13,438 nucleotides of DNA from CF-13 sp036782775 (GTDB lineage: Bacteria; Chloroflexota; Dormibacteria; CF-121), in the NCBI GenBank assembly GCA_036782775.1, contig DAIPYJ010000077.1, positions 1 through 13,438 of the forward strand, in the 5' to 3' direction. Of this stretch, positions 5,404 to 12,262 are shown piece by piece. The notes under the pieces were generated by a model. That model searched no databases and was not told the origin of the DNA. It worked only from the letters and a program-made list of their open reading frames with translations. The position numbers were made by a program, and so were the translations under genes. Positions within the stretch are counted from its first letter, which is position 1; every line of letters begins with the position of its first letter.

Positions 5404-6963
5404 GTGACCGCGCAGACTGACAAGCCCTTTCCGCCCGGCCGTTATCCGCTGATCGTCGTCGGCAGCGGTCCCGGCGGACTCCAGCTGAGTTATTCGCTAA
5501 CGCGGCTCGGCGTCGATCACGCCCTCCTGTCGGCCGATCCCGCACCGGGCGGCATGTTCCGCCGATGGCCGATCTTTCAGCGCATGCTCAGCTGGACCAA
5601 ACCGTTCACCGGTGTCGATCAGCGTTCTCGTGCCTACGAGCGCTTCGATTGGAACAGCTTGCTTGCCGACGATGAGGCCCACCGCGCCGTGATGCCGGGC
5701 TTGATGGATGGGACGTCGTACTTTCCCTCCCGCCCCGAAATGCAGCGCGGGCTGGAGACCTTCACGCAAAAGACGGGCATCGAAGTTCGTTACGGGTGCC
5801 GTTGGGAATCGACCGAGGTTGTTCCCTCCCCCCAGCCGGCGGCTGGGGGGAGGGTCAGGGAGGGGGGTTCCGATTTTGTCCTGCAAACGTCGGATGGCGA
5901 ATACCGGGGGCCCCTGCTGGTTTTCGCCGTCGGTGTCGCCGAGCCATACGTGCCGCCGATTCCAGGGCTTGCCGAGTGCCCGCACTACGGCGACTTCCAA
6001 CCGGTCGAGAGCTACAAGGACCGCCGCGTCTTCATCATCGGCAAGCAGAATTCGGGATTCGAAATCGCCAGCGGCCTGCTTCCTCTGGCGCGGCAGCTGA
6101 TTCTCGCCTCACCGAGCCCGACGAAACTGTCGGTCAACACCCATACGCTGGTAGGAGTGCGCGCCCGTTATGTCCAGCCCTATGAGGACGCGGCGCTGGC
6201 GGGCGGCGTCGTCATCCTCGATACCTCGATCGAAGCTGTCGAGAGGGCGGGGTCCAGGTATCGCGTCCGCACCAGGGATGCCCACGGCGGTGGGGCGCTG
6301 ACCCTCGAGGTCGATGAGGTGATTGCCGCGACCGGCTTCACCTGTCCGCTGCGCGATCTGCCGAAATTGGGCGTCGCCACCTTTGGCCAGAGCCGGCTGC
6401 CGGCGCAGACGCCGTTCTGGGAGAGCGCGACGGTCCCCGGCATCTTTTTCGCCGGGACGATCACCCAGGGATCCGCCGGCCTGAAGAAGCACGGCATTCC
6501 GAGCAATTCCGGCGCGGTCCAGGGCCACCGCTACAACGCCCGCGTGCTCGCCCGCCATCTGGCCGAGACATACTTTGGCAAACGAACACCGGGACGCCGA
6601 ATCACCGGGGAGGAGTTGGTCCCATATCTGCTGCACGAGCTAAGCGAAGGTCCCGAGCTTTGGCATCAGCGCTCCTACCTCGCTCATGTCGTCAACCTCG
6701 ACGCCAACGATGGGATCACCGACGAGGGGATCTGGCCGCTCGTCCATTTCCTCGATGCGGGCGGCCCCGACGCCGTCGCCGTGACGCTTGAGGCGAACGG
6801 CGAAGGCAATCCCTATCCCGCCATCTATCTCCGCAACCACGGAATCATCACCGAGCATCTCCTCGAGCCGCACCCCCTGATCGACTATCGCGGCGAGGCA
6901 TACGTCGAGCAGCTACGCTCCATCCTGGAGCCGGTGATGAAAACCAGCGCAGCGCCCGCATGA
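5404..6963 (+). CDS. FMO-like FAD/NAD(P)-dependent oxidoreductase
   Basis: This 519-aa two-Rossmann flavoprotein has an FAD-binding GSGPGG (20-25), a second nucleotide site GKQNSG (213-218) and the ATGF motif (309-312) typical of flavin-containing monooxygenase and related enzymes. It should oxidise NAD(P)H and act on an organic or sulfur substrate, or on a quinone. There is no CxxC pair, so it is not a thioredoxin reductase. About 100 residues at the C-terminus (YLAHVVNLDANDGI and following) form an extra domain I do not recognise. Residues 141-156 (PSPQPAAGGRVREGGS) are encoded by repeat B and look like a foreign surface loop before the beta-strand DFVLQTSDGEY. The start is a GTG 10 bp after the cNMP gene with only a weak RBS, so a different start is possible. 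The stop overlaps the cyclase ATG (ATGA). Confidence 0.85.
   Translation: MTAQTDKPFPPGRYPLIVVGSGPGGLQLSYSLTRLGVDHALLSADPAPGGMFRRWPIFQRMLSWTKPFTGVDQRSRAYERFDWNSLLADDEAHRAVMPGLMDGTSYFPSRPEMQRGLETFTQKTGIEVRYGCRWESTEVVPSPQPAAGGRVREGGSDFVLQTSDGEYRGPLLVFAVGVAEPYVPPIPGLAECPHYGDFQPVESYKDRRVFIIGKQNSGFEIASGLLPLARQLILASPSPTKLSVNTHTLVGVRARYVQPYEDAALAGGVVILDTSIEAVERAGSRYRVRTRDAHGGGALTLEVDEVIAATGFTCPLRDLPKLGVATFGQSRLPAQTPFWESATVPGIFFAGTITQGSAGLKKHGIPSNSGAVQGHRYNARVLARHLAETYFGKRTPGRRITGEELVPYLLHELSEGPELWHQRSYLAHVVNLDANDGITDEGIWPLVHFLDAGGPDAVAVTLEANGEGNPYPAIYLRNHGIITEHLLEPHPLIDYRGEAYVEQLRSILEPVMKTSAAPA
5824..5869 (+). repeat. Palindromic GC-extreme repeat, copy B, in frame inside a coding gene
   Basis: Arm 5824-5837 (CCCTCCCCCCAGCC) pairs perfectly with 5841-5854 around the loop GGC. 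The tail 5855-5869 is the same as in copy A except for one base (A/G at 5862). G-runs at 5845-5850, 5852-5854, 5858-5860 and 5862-5867 again give a quadruplex pattern, here on the coding strand. All 16 codons are open, so the host gene reads through. Two copies in the same orientation about 5.4 kb apart suggest a dispersed, REP- or MITE-like family in this genome. Confidence 0.85.
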
Positions 6964-9608
6964 GCACGCTCCCCACGGGGACGGTCACCTTTTTCTTCAG
7001 CGACATCGAGGGATCGACCAAGCTGATTCAGGAGCTGGGGGACGCCTATCCGGAGGCGCTCCTGGCTCATCACAGCATCCAACGCGAGACGCTGAAGGCG
7101 CATCACGGCCACGAGCTGCGCACGGAAGGCGACTCGTTTTTCATCGTGTTCGGAAGCGCGCTCGATGCCTGCGCCGGGGCGGCAGCGGTGCAACGAGCGC
7201 TGCAGGCGCACCAGTGGCCGCGTCAGGCCACCGTCCGCATCCGCATCGGCCTGCACACCGGCGAAGCCGTGCTGGTGGGGAACGAGTACCTCGGTCTCGA
7301 GGTGCATCGCGCCGCCCGCATCGCCAGCGCCGCCCACGGTGGGCAGGTGCTGCTCTCGGAAACGACGCGCAGCCTGGTCGAGAACGCGCTCCCTGCCGAG
7401 CTCTCGGTCCGCGAGCTGGGAACGCATCGCCTCAAGGACCTCGCCCGCGCCGAGCACCTCTATCAGCTGACCATCGACGGCCTGCCGGCCGACTTCCCGG
7501 CACTGCGCACACTCGAAGCGACGCCGAACAATTTGCCGACGCAGCTCACTAGTTTCATCGGCAGGGACGACCAGGTGCGCGACGCAACGGCGCTGCTGGC
7601 GCGCTCGCGACTGCTGACACTGACCGGACCGGGCGGAACGGGCAAAACGCGGCTGAGCCTGCAGCTCGCCGCCAACGTGCTCGATAAGTACCCCGACGGC
7701 GTCTTCTTCGTGCCGCTTGCCGCGGTGCACGACCCTGCCCTGGTGGCGTCGGCGATTGCCCAGGCACTCTCGCTGCAGATCTCGGGAAGTCGCCATGCCA
7801 TCGATGTCTTACTGGAATATCTGCGGGACAAGCAGACGCTGCTGGTCCTCGACAACTTTGAGCAGCTGTTGCCGGCGGCCGCGGGTACAACCGCGCTGCT
7901 GGAAGGAAGACCGCGGCTGCGCGTCATCGTCAGCAGCCGTGCCGTGCTTCGCGTCTACGGCGAGCAAGAGTATCCGGTGCCGCCGATGGGCCTGCCCGAT
8001 GGCAAATCCGCCGCCACCGCGGCTGCGCTTTCGCAGTTTGAAGCCGTCCGCTTGTTCATCGAGCGGGCGGTCGCCGTCAAGCCCGACTTTCAGGCGACCA
8101 ATGAAAACGCTCCGGCGATTGCCGGCATCTGCGAGCGTGTCGACGGCTTGCCGCTGGCGATCGAGCTGGCTGCGGCCCGGGTCAAACTCTTCTCCCCACA
8201 GGTGCTGATGACGCGCCTGGAGAAATCGCTCAGCGCGCTCGGGACGGGCGCCCGCGACCTGCCAAGCCGGCAGCAGACCCTGCGAGGCGCGATCCAGTGG
8301 AGCTATGACCTTCTCGATGATGCGGCGCGCCAGCTGCTTTCTCGGTTTTCGGTCTTTGCGCGCGGGGCGAGCCTCGAACAGGCGGAGGCGGTCTGCGGGC
8401 CAGCGGATGAGCTCGGTGGCGACGTCGTCGATGGCCTCGATCAGTTGGCTGACCAGAGCCTGATTCGCCGCTTGCCTGAGTTTGGCGAGCCACGCTTTCT
8501 GATGCTGCAGACGATTCGAGAATTCGGCCTGCAACAGCTCGAGACAAGCGGCGACGCGGCAGCGACCAGAGCGCGGCATCTCGAGGCGTACCTCGCGTTG
8601 GCGGCACAGGCGCAGCCCCATTTCTTTGGAAGTGAGCGCAAAACCTGGCTCGATCGGCTCGAGATCGACCTCGACAACTTCCGCGTCGCGTTAGACTGGG
8701 CGATCGCTTCCAAGGACGCGCGCCGCGCGATGCAGTTGTCCGCCTGTTTCTGGCGCTTCTGGCAGATGCGTGGCCACATCGACGAAGGACGCGCCCGACT
8801 CACCGCCGTGCTGGCGCTCCCTCAGGGCGACCAACTGTCGAAGGAACGGCTGCAAGCCCTCGAAGCCGCGGCCAGCCTCGCCTACTGGCAGGCCGATATG
8901 GTAACCGCCCAGCGCCTGTACGACGAGTGCCTGGAACTCACTCGCCAGGTCGGTGACACGGCGGCGCTGGCCAACGCCCTCTACAATGCCGCCTTTCCCC
9001 TGATCCTGACGTTAAGTGACGTCAACCGCGCCCGCCGCCTGCTCGAGGAAGCTCTGCCGATTTATCGGGAACTCGGCGATACCTCGGGCACCGCCCGCAC
9101 CCTGTGGACGCTGGGGAACGTCCGTCATTTCGAAGGGCGGGACGAAGAGGCTCTTCCGATCGAAGAAGAGGCGCAGGCCCTCTTTCGCACCGCCGACGAT
9201 CGATTCGGGCTGGCATGGTGTCTTCATACGACCGGCCAGGTGCAGCTCAAGCTCTCCAACATCGATGGAGCGCGCAAGAGCTTCCTCGAGGCGATGCACA
9301 TCTTCGAGGAAGCCAATGACGTCTCGGGGAAGGTGCTTCAGCTCGAGAATCTCTCGGAGGTCATCCGCCGCGACGGCGATCCCTACCTGGCGACCCGGCT
9401 GGCAAGCGCCGCCCGCGCCCAACAGGGCGTCACCGGCGCGAACATCGGCGCGCTGGTCAGCGAGCGGGAGGGCCGCAGCGGCCAGGAAGGCCTCACGAAG
9501 GAGCGAGCCGATCAGGCGTGGGCGGAGGGGCAGGCAATCGGCCTCGAGGATGCGATCGCCCAGGCGGTCACGAGCGCGAGGAAACCGACTGCCTCGGCGG
9601 CCGGCTGA
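6960..9608 (+). CDS. Class III nucleotide cyclase - STAND ATPase - TPR protein
   Basis: This 882-aa signalling protein has three parts. The N-terminal class III cyclase domain (1-170) has metal-binding D15 in FFFSDIEGST and D58 in RTEGDSFF, and the segment EVHRAARIASAAHGGQVLLS (114-133). An AAA+/NB-ARC STAND ATPase follows: Walker A GPGGTGKT (223-230), Walker B LLVLDNFE (294-301), GLPLA (396-400), and a winged-helix region near 440-500. The rest (about 560-840) is TPR-like helical repeats for ligand or partner sensing. There is no LuxR HTH at the C-terminus. Two catalytic positions differ from canonical cyclases: the purine-selecting lysine is R54 and the transition-state asparagine is H116; R120 is kept. 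Activity and product (cAMP, cGMP or none) are therefore uncertain. No membrane segment is seen. It is coupled to its neighbours by ATGA and TGAGATG junctions, in one operon with a cNMP-fold protein. Confidence 0.92.
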   Translation: MSTLPTGTVTFFFSDIEGSTKLIQELGDAYPEALLAHHSIQRETLKAHHGHELRTEGDSFFIVFGSALDACAGAAAVQRALQAHQWPRQATVRIRIGLHTGEAVLVGNEYLGLEVHRAARIASAAHGGQVLLSETTRSLVENALPAELSVRELGTHRLKDLARAEHLYQLTIDGLPADFPALRTLEATPNNLPTQLTSFIGRDDQVRDATALLARSRLLTLTGPGGTGKTRLSLQLAANVLDKYPDGVFFVPLAAVHDPALVASAIAQALSLQISGSRHAIDVLLEYLRDKQTLLVLDNFEQLLPAAAGTTALLEGRPRLRVIVSSRAVLRVYGEQEYPVPPMGLPDGKSAATAAALSQFEAVRLFIERAVAVKPDFQATNENAPAIAGICERVDGLPLAIELAAARVKLFSPQVLMTRLEKSLSALGTGARDLPSRQQTLRGAIQWSYDLLDDAARQLLSRFSVFARGASLEQAEAVCGPADELGGDVVDGLDQLADQSLIRRLPEFGEPRFLMLQTIREFGLQQLETSGDAAATRARHLEAYLALAAQAQPHFFGSERKTWLDRLEIDLDNFRVALDWAIASKDARRAMQLSACFWRFWQMRGHIDEGRARLTAVLALPQGDQLSKERLQALEAAASLAYWQADMVTAQRLYDECLELTRQVGDTAALANALYNAAFPLILTLSDVNRARRLLEEALPIYRELGDTSGTARTLWTLGNVRHFEGRDEEALPIEEEAQALFRTADDRFGLAWCLHTTGQVQLKLSNIDGARKSFLEAMHIFEEANDVSGKVLQLENLSEVIRRDGDPYLATRLASAARAQQGVTGANIGALVSEREGRSGQEGLTKERADQAWAEGQAIGLEDAIAQAVTSARKPTASAAG

Positions 9609-9609
9609 G

Positions 9610-10992
9610 ATGACGGACCAGGTCGACGCCATCGTCCTCGGCATGGGCGTTGGTGGCGAGGAGGTCGCGGGATGCCTGGCCAGCAACGGCCTGACCGTCG
9701 TTGGGATCGAGAAGCATCTGGTCGGGGGCGAGTGCCCCTACTACGGGTGCGTCCCCACCAAGATGATGATCCGGGCCGACGATGCCCTCGCCGAAGGCCG
9801 CCGCATTCCCGGACTCGCCGGGAGATCAACCGTTGCTCCCGATTGGGCTCCGGTGGCGCAACGGATCCGCGAGGTTGCGACCGACAACTGGAATGACAAG
9901 GTGGCGGTCGAGCGATTCCAGGAAAAAGGCGGTCGGTTCGTGCGGGGCAGCGGCCGGCTCGCCGGACCTGGCAAAGTCGAGGTCGACGGCAAGACCTTCG
10001 AAGCCGGTCGCGCGGTGGTGATCGCCACCGGCACCGCGCCGGCCATCCCACCGATTCCGGGGCTTGCCGATGTTCCCTATTGGACCAACCGCGACGCGGT
10101 CAAGGTGGAGCGGCTACCTGGGTCGCTGGCGATCCTGGGCGGCGGCGCCATCGGCGTCGAGCTCTGCCAGGCATTCGCGCGCTTCGGCGTCGAGGTCAGC
10201 GTCATCGAAGGCATGGATCGGGTGCTGGCGACGGAGGAACCTGAGGCAGGTGCCGTGCTCGGCGAGGTGCTCCGCCGCGACGGGATCCGCCTTCACCTGG
10301 GGGTGCACGCATCGTCGGTAGAGGCGAGGAACGGCGGCGTGCGTGTGCGGCTCGACAACGGGAACGAGGTATCCGCTGAGCAGTTACTCGTCGCCACCGG
10401 GCGGCGCCCCAACCTCAGCGAGATCGGGCTCGAGACGATCGGCCTTGACGCGAAGGCTGGGCTGTTGAAGCCGGACGGCTATATGAAGGTTGCCGAGAAG
10501 ACCTGGGCCGTCGGCGACATCACCGCCTGGGGCGGCTTCACCCATGTGGCGATCTATCAGGCCGGCGTCGCCATCGACAGCATCCTGGGGACGGCGGCGC
10601 CGCAGGCCGATTATCGGGCCAAGCCGCGCGTCACCTTTACCGATCCGGAGGTCGGCGCCGCCGGCCTGACCGAGGAGCAGGCCCGGAAGAAAGGGATCAA
10701 CGTCCGCACCGGTTTTCAGAAGGTTTCGGTCACGTCGCGGGGCTGGATCCACGGGCCTGGCAACGATGGCTTCATCAAGGTCGTTGAAGACGCTGACCGC
10801 GGGGTCCTGGTCGGCGCCACCACCATGGGCCCGCGCGGCGGCGACGTGCTCGGAATCTTCGAGCTGGCGATTCGAAAGGAGATCCCCGCCGAAGACCTGC
10901 GCCACTTGATCTATGCCTATCCCACCTTCTATCGGGGCGTCGGCGAAGCTGTTCAGCAACTCGTCAAAGCTCGCCACCAGCCGCTGCGCTAG
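9610..10992 (+). CDS. Class I pyridine nucleotide-disulfide oxidoreductase (Lpd/MerA-like)
   Basis: This 460-aa flavoprotein has the glutathione reductase/lipoamide dehydrogenase layout: FAD site GMGVGG (11-16), redox disulfide C42/C47 in GGECPYYGCVPTK (39-51), central NAD(P) site ILGGGAIGVEL with the following VSVIEG, FAD site TWAVGDI, and a C-terminal dimerisation domain (about 340-455). It should pass electrons from NAD(P)H through FAD to the disulfide and on to a disulfide, metal or quinone. The usual C-terminal HAHPTxxE acid/base pair is replaced by YAYPTFYR (435-442), so it is not a standard lipoamide dehydrogenase. No N-terminal HMA domain or C-terminal cysteine pair for mercury is present. 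The ATG lies one base after the cyclase stop. It ends one base from the convergent SRPBCC stop. Confidence 0.9.
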   Translation: MTDQVDAIVLGMGVGGEEVAGCLASNGLTVVGIEKHLVGGECPYYGCVPTKMMIRADDALAEGRRIPGLAGRSTVAPDWAPVAQRIREVATDNWNDKVAVERFQEKGGRFVRGSGRLAGPGKVEVDGKTFEAGRAVVIATGTAPAIPPIPGLADVPYWTNRDAVKVERLPGSLAILGGGAIGVELCQAFARFGVEVSVIEGMDRVLATEEPEAGAVLGEVLRRDGIRLHLGVHASSVEARNGGVRVRLDNGNEVSAEQLLVATGRRPNLSEIGLETIGLDAKAGLLKPDGYMKVAEKTWAVGDITAWGGFTHVAIYQAGVAIDSILGTAAPQADYRAKPRVTFTDPEVGAAGLTEEQARKKGINVRTGFQKVSVTSRGWIHGPGNDGFIKVVEDADRGVLVGATTMGPRGGDVLGIFELAIRKEIPAEDLRHLIYAYPTFYRGVGEAVQQLVKARHQPLR

Positions 10993-10993
10993 A

Positions 10994-11413
10994 TCAGCTC
11001 AGCTCTGGCAGATTCCGCAGGCGGCCGGTATACAGCTCCCAACCGGCGGTATGCTGGCGGCGCTCGTCGCTGCTGGGAAGGCCGAGGTGCCGCAGCCGTA
11101 GCACGGTTGAGCTCGCTTGCGGCGTGAGGGTGATCTCGACGGTGGTCGAGCCCGGCGGCACCGTCGGATGGCCCTGCCATCCAAATGACATCACCAGGCG
11201 CCGCGGCGGATCGATTTCCTGATACTCGCCCACCGCGATGTGCTCGCCATCGACGTCGATCCGAAAACGACCGCCCGGCCGGGCATCGAGTTCGGCGCCG
11301 ACACCCATCCACTGAACGAAGCGCTTGGGGTCGGTCAGGTACTTGAAAACCAACTCGGGCGGCGCCGCGATTTGCTGGGTGATCTCGATCGTCCCAGGCA
11401 TCTCCTCGATCAC
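10994..11413 (-). CDS. SRPBCC (AHSA1/CalC-like START) domain protein
   Basis: This is a single START-fold domain of 139 aa. It carries the family opening IEITQQIAAPPELVFKYLTDPKRFVQWMG (9-37), the strand block GGRFRIDV and GEYQEIDPPRRLVMSFGW (62-79), and the closing helix HTAGWELYTGRLRNL (121-135). Such proteins bind a hydrophobic ligand in a cavity; no catalytic residues can be assigned. The ligand is unknown. The GTG start overlaps the ArsR stop (GTGA, 11413-11410). An ATG four codons later (11401) is an alternative and would leave an 8-bp gap. It is translated with the ArsR regulator, a common pairing in which the regulator controls the START protein. Confidence 0.88.
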   Translation of the reverse strand: MIEEMPGTIEITQQIAAPPELVFKYLTDPKRFVQWMGVGAELDARPGGRFRIDVDGEHIAVGEYQEIDPPRRLVMSFGWQGHPTVPPGSTTVEITLTPQASSTVLRLRHLGLPSSDERRQHTAGWELYTGRLRNLPELS

Positions 11414-11754
11414 TCGCGGCCCCTCCGCCGTTTGGCCTCGGCTTCAGCCAGCTGCTTGAGCCGGCCGAGGTCCCCGATCCACATCTGCCGCAGGACGGAT
11501 TCGAGCGGAGCCAGCGCCTGCCGATCGGCGCGGTAATAGCGATGCGTGCCGGATCGGCGCTCGGTCAGCAACCCGGACGCCTTCAACACAGCGAGATTCT
11601 GAGAAACGGCCGGCCAGCTGACATCCGACCTTGCCGCAATCTCCCCGGCCGACCGCTCCGCATCCCAGACCAGTCTCAGGATCTGCCGACGGCGGGGGCT
11701 GCCGATGGCTTCGATGGCGTTTTGTAGGGCGGCGGACTGATTTCGGGTTCCCAT
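11410..11754 (-). CDS. ArsR-family winged-helix transcriptional regulator
   Basis: This 114-aa ArsR/SmtB-type repressor has a dimer helix near 8-30 (AIGSPRRRQILRLVW) and a helix-turn-helix GEIAARSDVSWPAVSQNLAVLKASGLL (37-63). A beta-wing follows (TERRSGTHRYYRA, 64-76), and then a long C-terminal helix with a basic end. It contains no cysteine, so the thiol-based metal sites of ArsR or CadC are absent; control by protein level, a small ligand or the partner SRPBCC protein is more likely. It probably binds the 67-bp region between itself and the divergent SRPBCC gene, where two TTAAGCT direct repeats lie. No good Shine-Dalgarno precedes the ATG, so the message may be leaderless or nearly so. 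Confidence 0.9.
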   Translation of the reverse strand: MGTRNQSAALQNAIEAIGSPRRRQILRLVWDAERSAGEIAARSDVSWPAVSQNLAVLKASGLLTERRSGTHRYYRADRQALAPLESVLRQMWIGDLGRLKQLAEAEAKRRRGRE

Positions 11755-11821
11755 TTGCTTTTTCGATCCGGTTTATTTAAGCTATCCCTAAATTAAGCTC
11801 AGTCTTTAGGAGGATGGTAGC
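11755..11821. promoter_or_regulatory. Divergent promoter/operator region of the ArsR module
   Basis: This 67-bp, AT-richer gap lies between ArsR (minus) and SRPBCC (plus). TTAAGCT occurs at 11777-11783 and again at 11793-11799, a 16-bp repeat period, around TATCCCTAAA. This is a candidate ArsR binding site overlapping both promoters. AGGAGG at 11808-11813 is a strong Shine-Dalgarno eight bases before the plus-strand ATG at 11822. Exact -10/-35 boxes could not be assigned. Confidence 0.5.
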
Positions 11822-12262
11822 ATGGCCGTATCGCTCGTTCACCAGGTCAACGTCAGCGCCAGCCCGGAGACGATCTACGAGGCAATCTCCACCCAGCGCG
11901 GGTTGGCGAGCTTCTGGACCTCTGATACCCGGGCCGAGGCGAAGGTGGGATCGACGGCGGCCTTCGGCTTCGGCGGGCCCAGCCAGCGGATGAACATCGA
12001 TGAGCTCGCTGCCGGCAAGCGAGTCAAATGGACGGCGCTGCCGGATTTTCCGAACTGGGGCGACACGACCGTCAGCTGGGACCTGAGCCCGGCGGACAAC
12101 GGGCAAACCAGCGTGACCTTCAGGCATGCCAACTGGCCGGCGTCCGTCAGCGCCGACGATCTCGGGTCGATCAATTACACCTGGGGCATGATCGTCGACC
12201 GGCTCCGCCAGTATGCGGAAAGCGGCAAGCCTGTCCCCTACTTCGCGTTTGCCACTCGCTGA
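11822..12262 (+). CDS. SRPBCC (START-like) domain protein
   Basis: This is a 146-aa START-fold protein. It opens with SLVHQVNVSASPETIYEAISTQRGLASFW (4-32), followed by the strands KVGSTAAFGFGG and KRVKWTALPDFPNWGDTTVSWDL and a long C-terminal helix ending NYTWGMIVDRLRQYAESGK. It probably binds a hydrophobic ligand; no enzyme activity can be claimed. The sequence is clearly different from the SRPBCC protein at 10994-11413, so the two are not a recent duplication. The ATG has AGGAGG eight bases upstream. It is divergent from the ArsR gene and probably under its control. Its end overlaps the TfoX-like gene. Confidence 0.88.
   Translation: MAVSLVHQVNVSASPETIYEAISTQRGLASFWTSDTRAEAKVGSTAAFGFGGPSQRMNIDELAAGKRVKWTALPDFPNWGDTTVSWDLSPADNGQTSVTFRHANWPASVSADDLGSINYTWGMIVDRLRQYAESGKPVPYFAFATR

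Noticed and set aside
5404..6963. Thioredoxin reductase, suggested by a neighbouring cNMP domain
   Set aside because: There is no CxxC redox pair; its three visible cysteines (in YGCRW, AECPH and FTCPL) are isolated. The ATGF motif fits FMO-like enzymes better.
6885..7796. Minus-strand frame opposite the cyclase gene
   Set aside because: Gln/Arg/His-rich translation without motifs, opposite a clear cyclase domain.
9016..9609. Extension of the disulfide oxidoreductase into the cyclase gene
   Set aside because: The added ~200 residues are Ser/Arg-rich shadow sequence; the FAD motif begins directly after the ATG at 9610.
9610..10992. Mercuric reductase (merA)
   Set aside because: It lacks the N-terminal HMA domain and the C-terminal cysteine pair, and no other mer gene is nearby.
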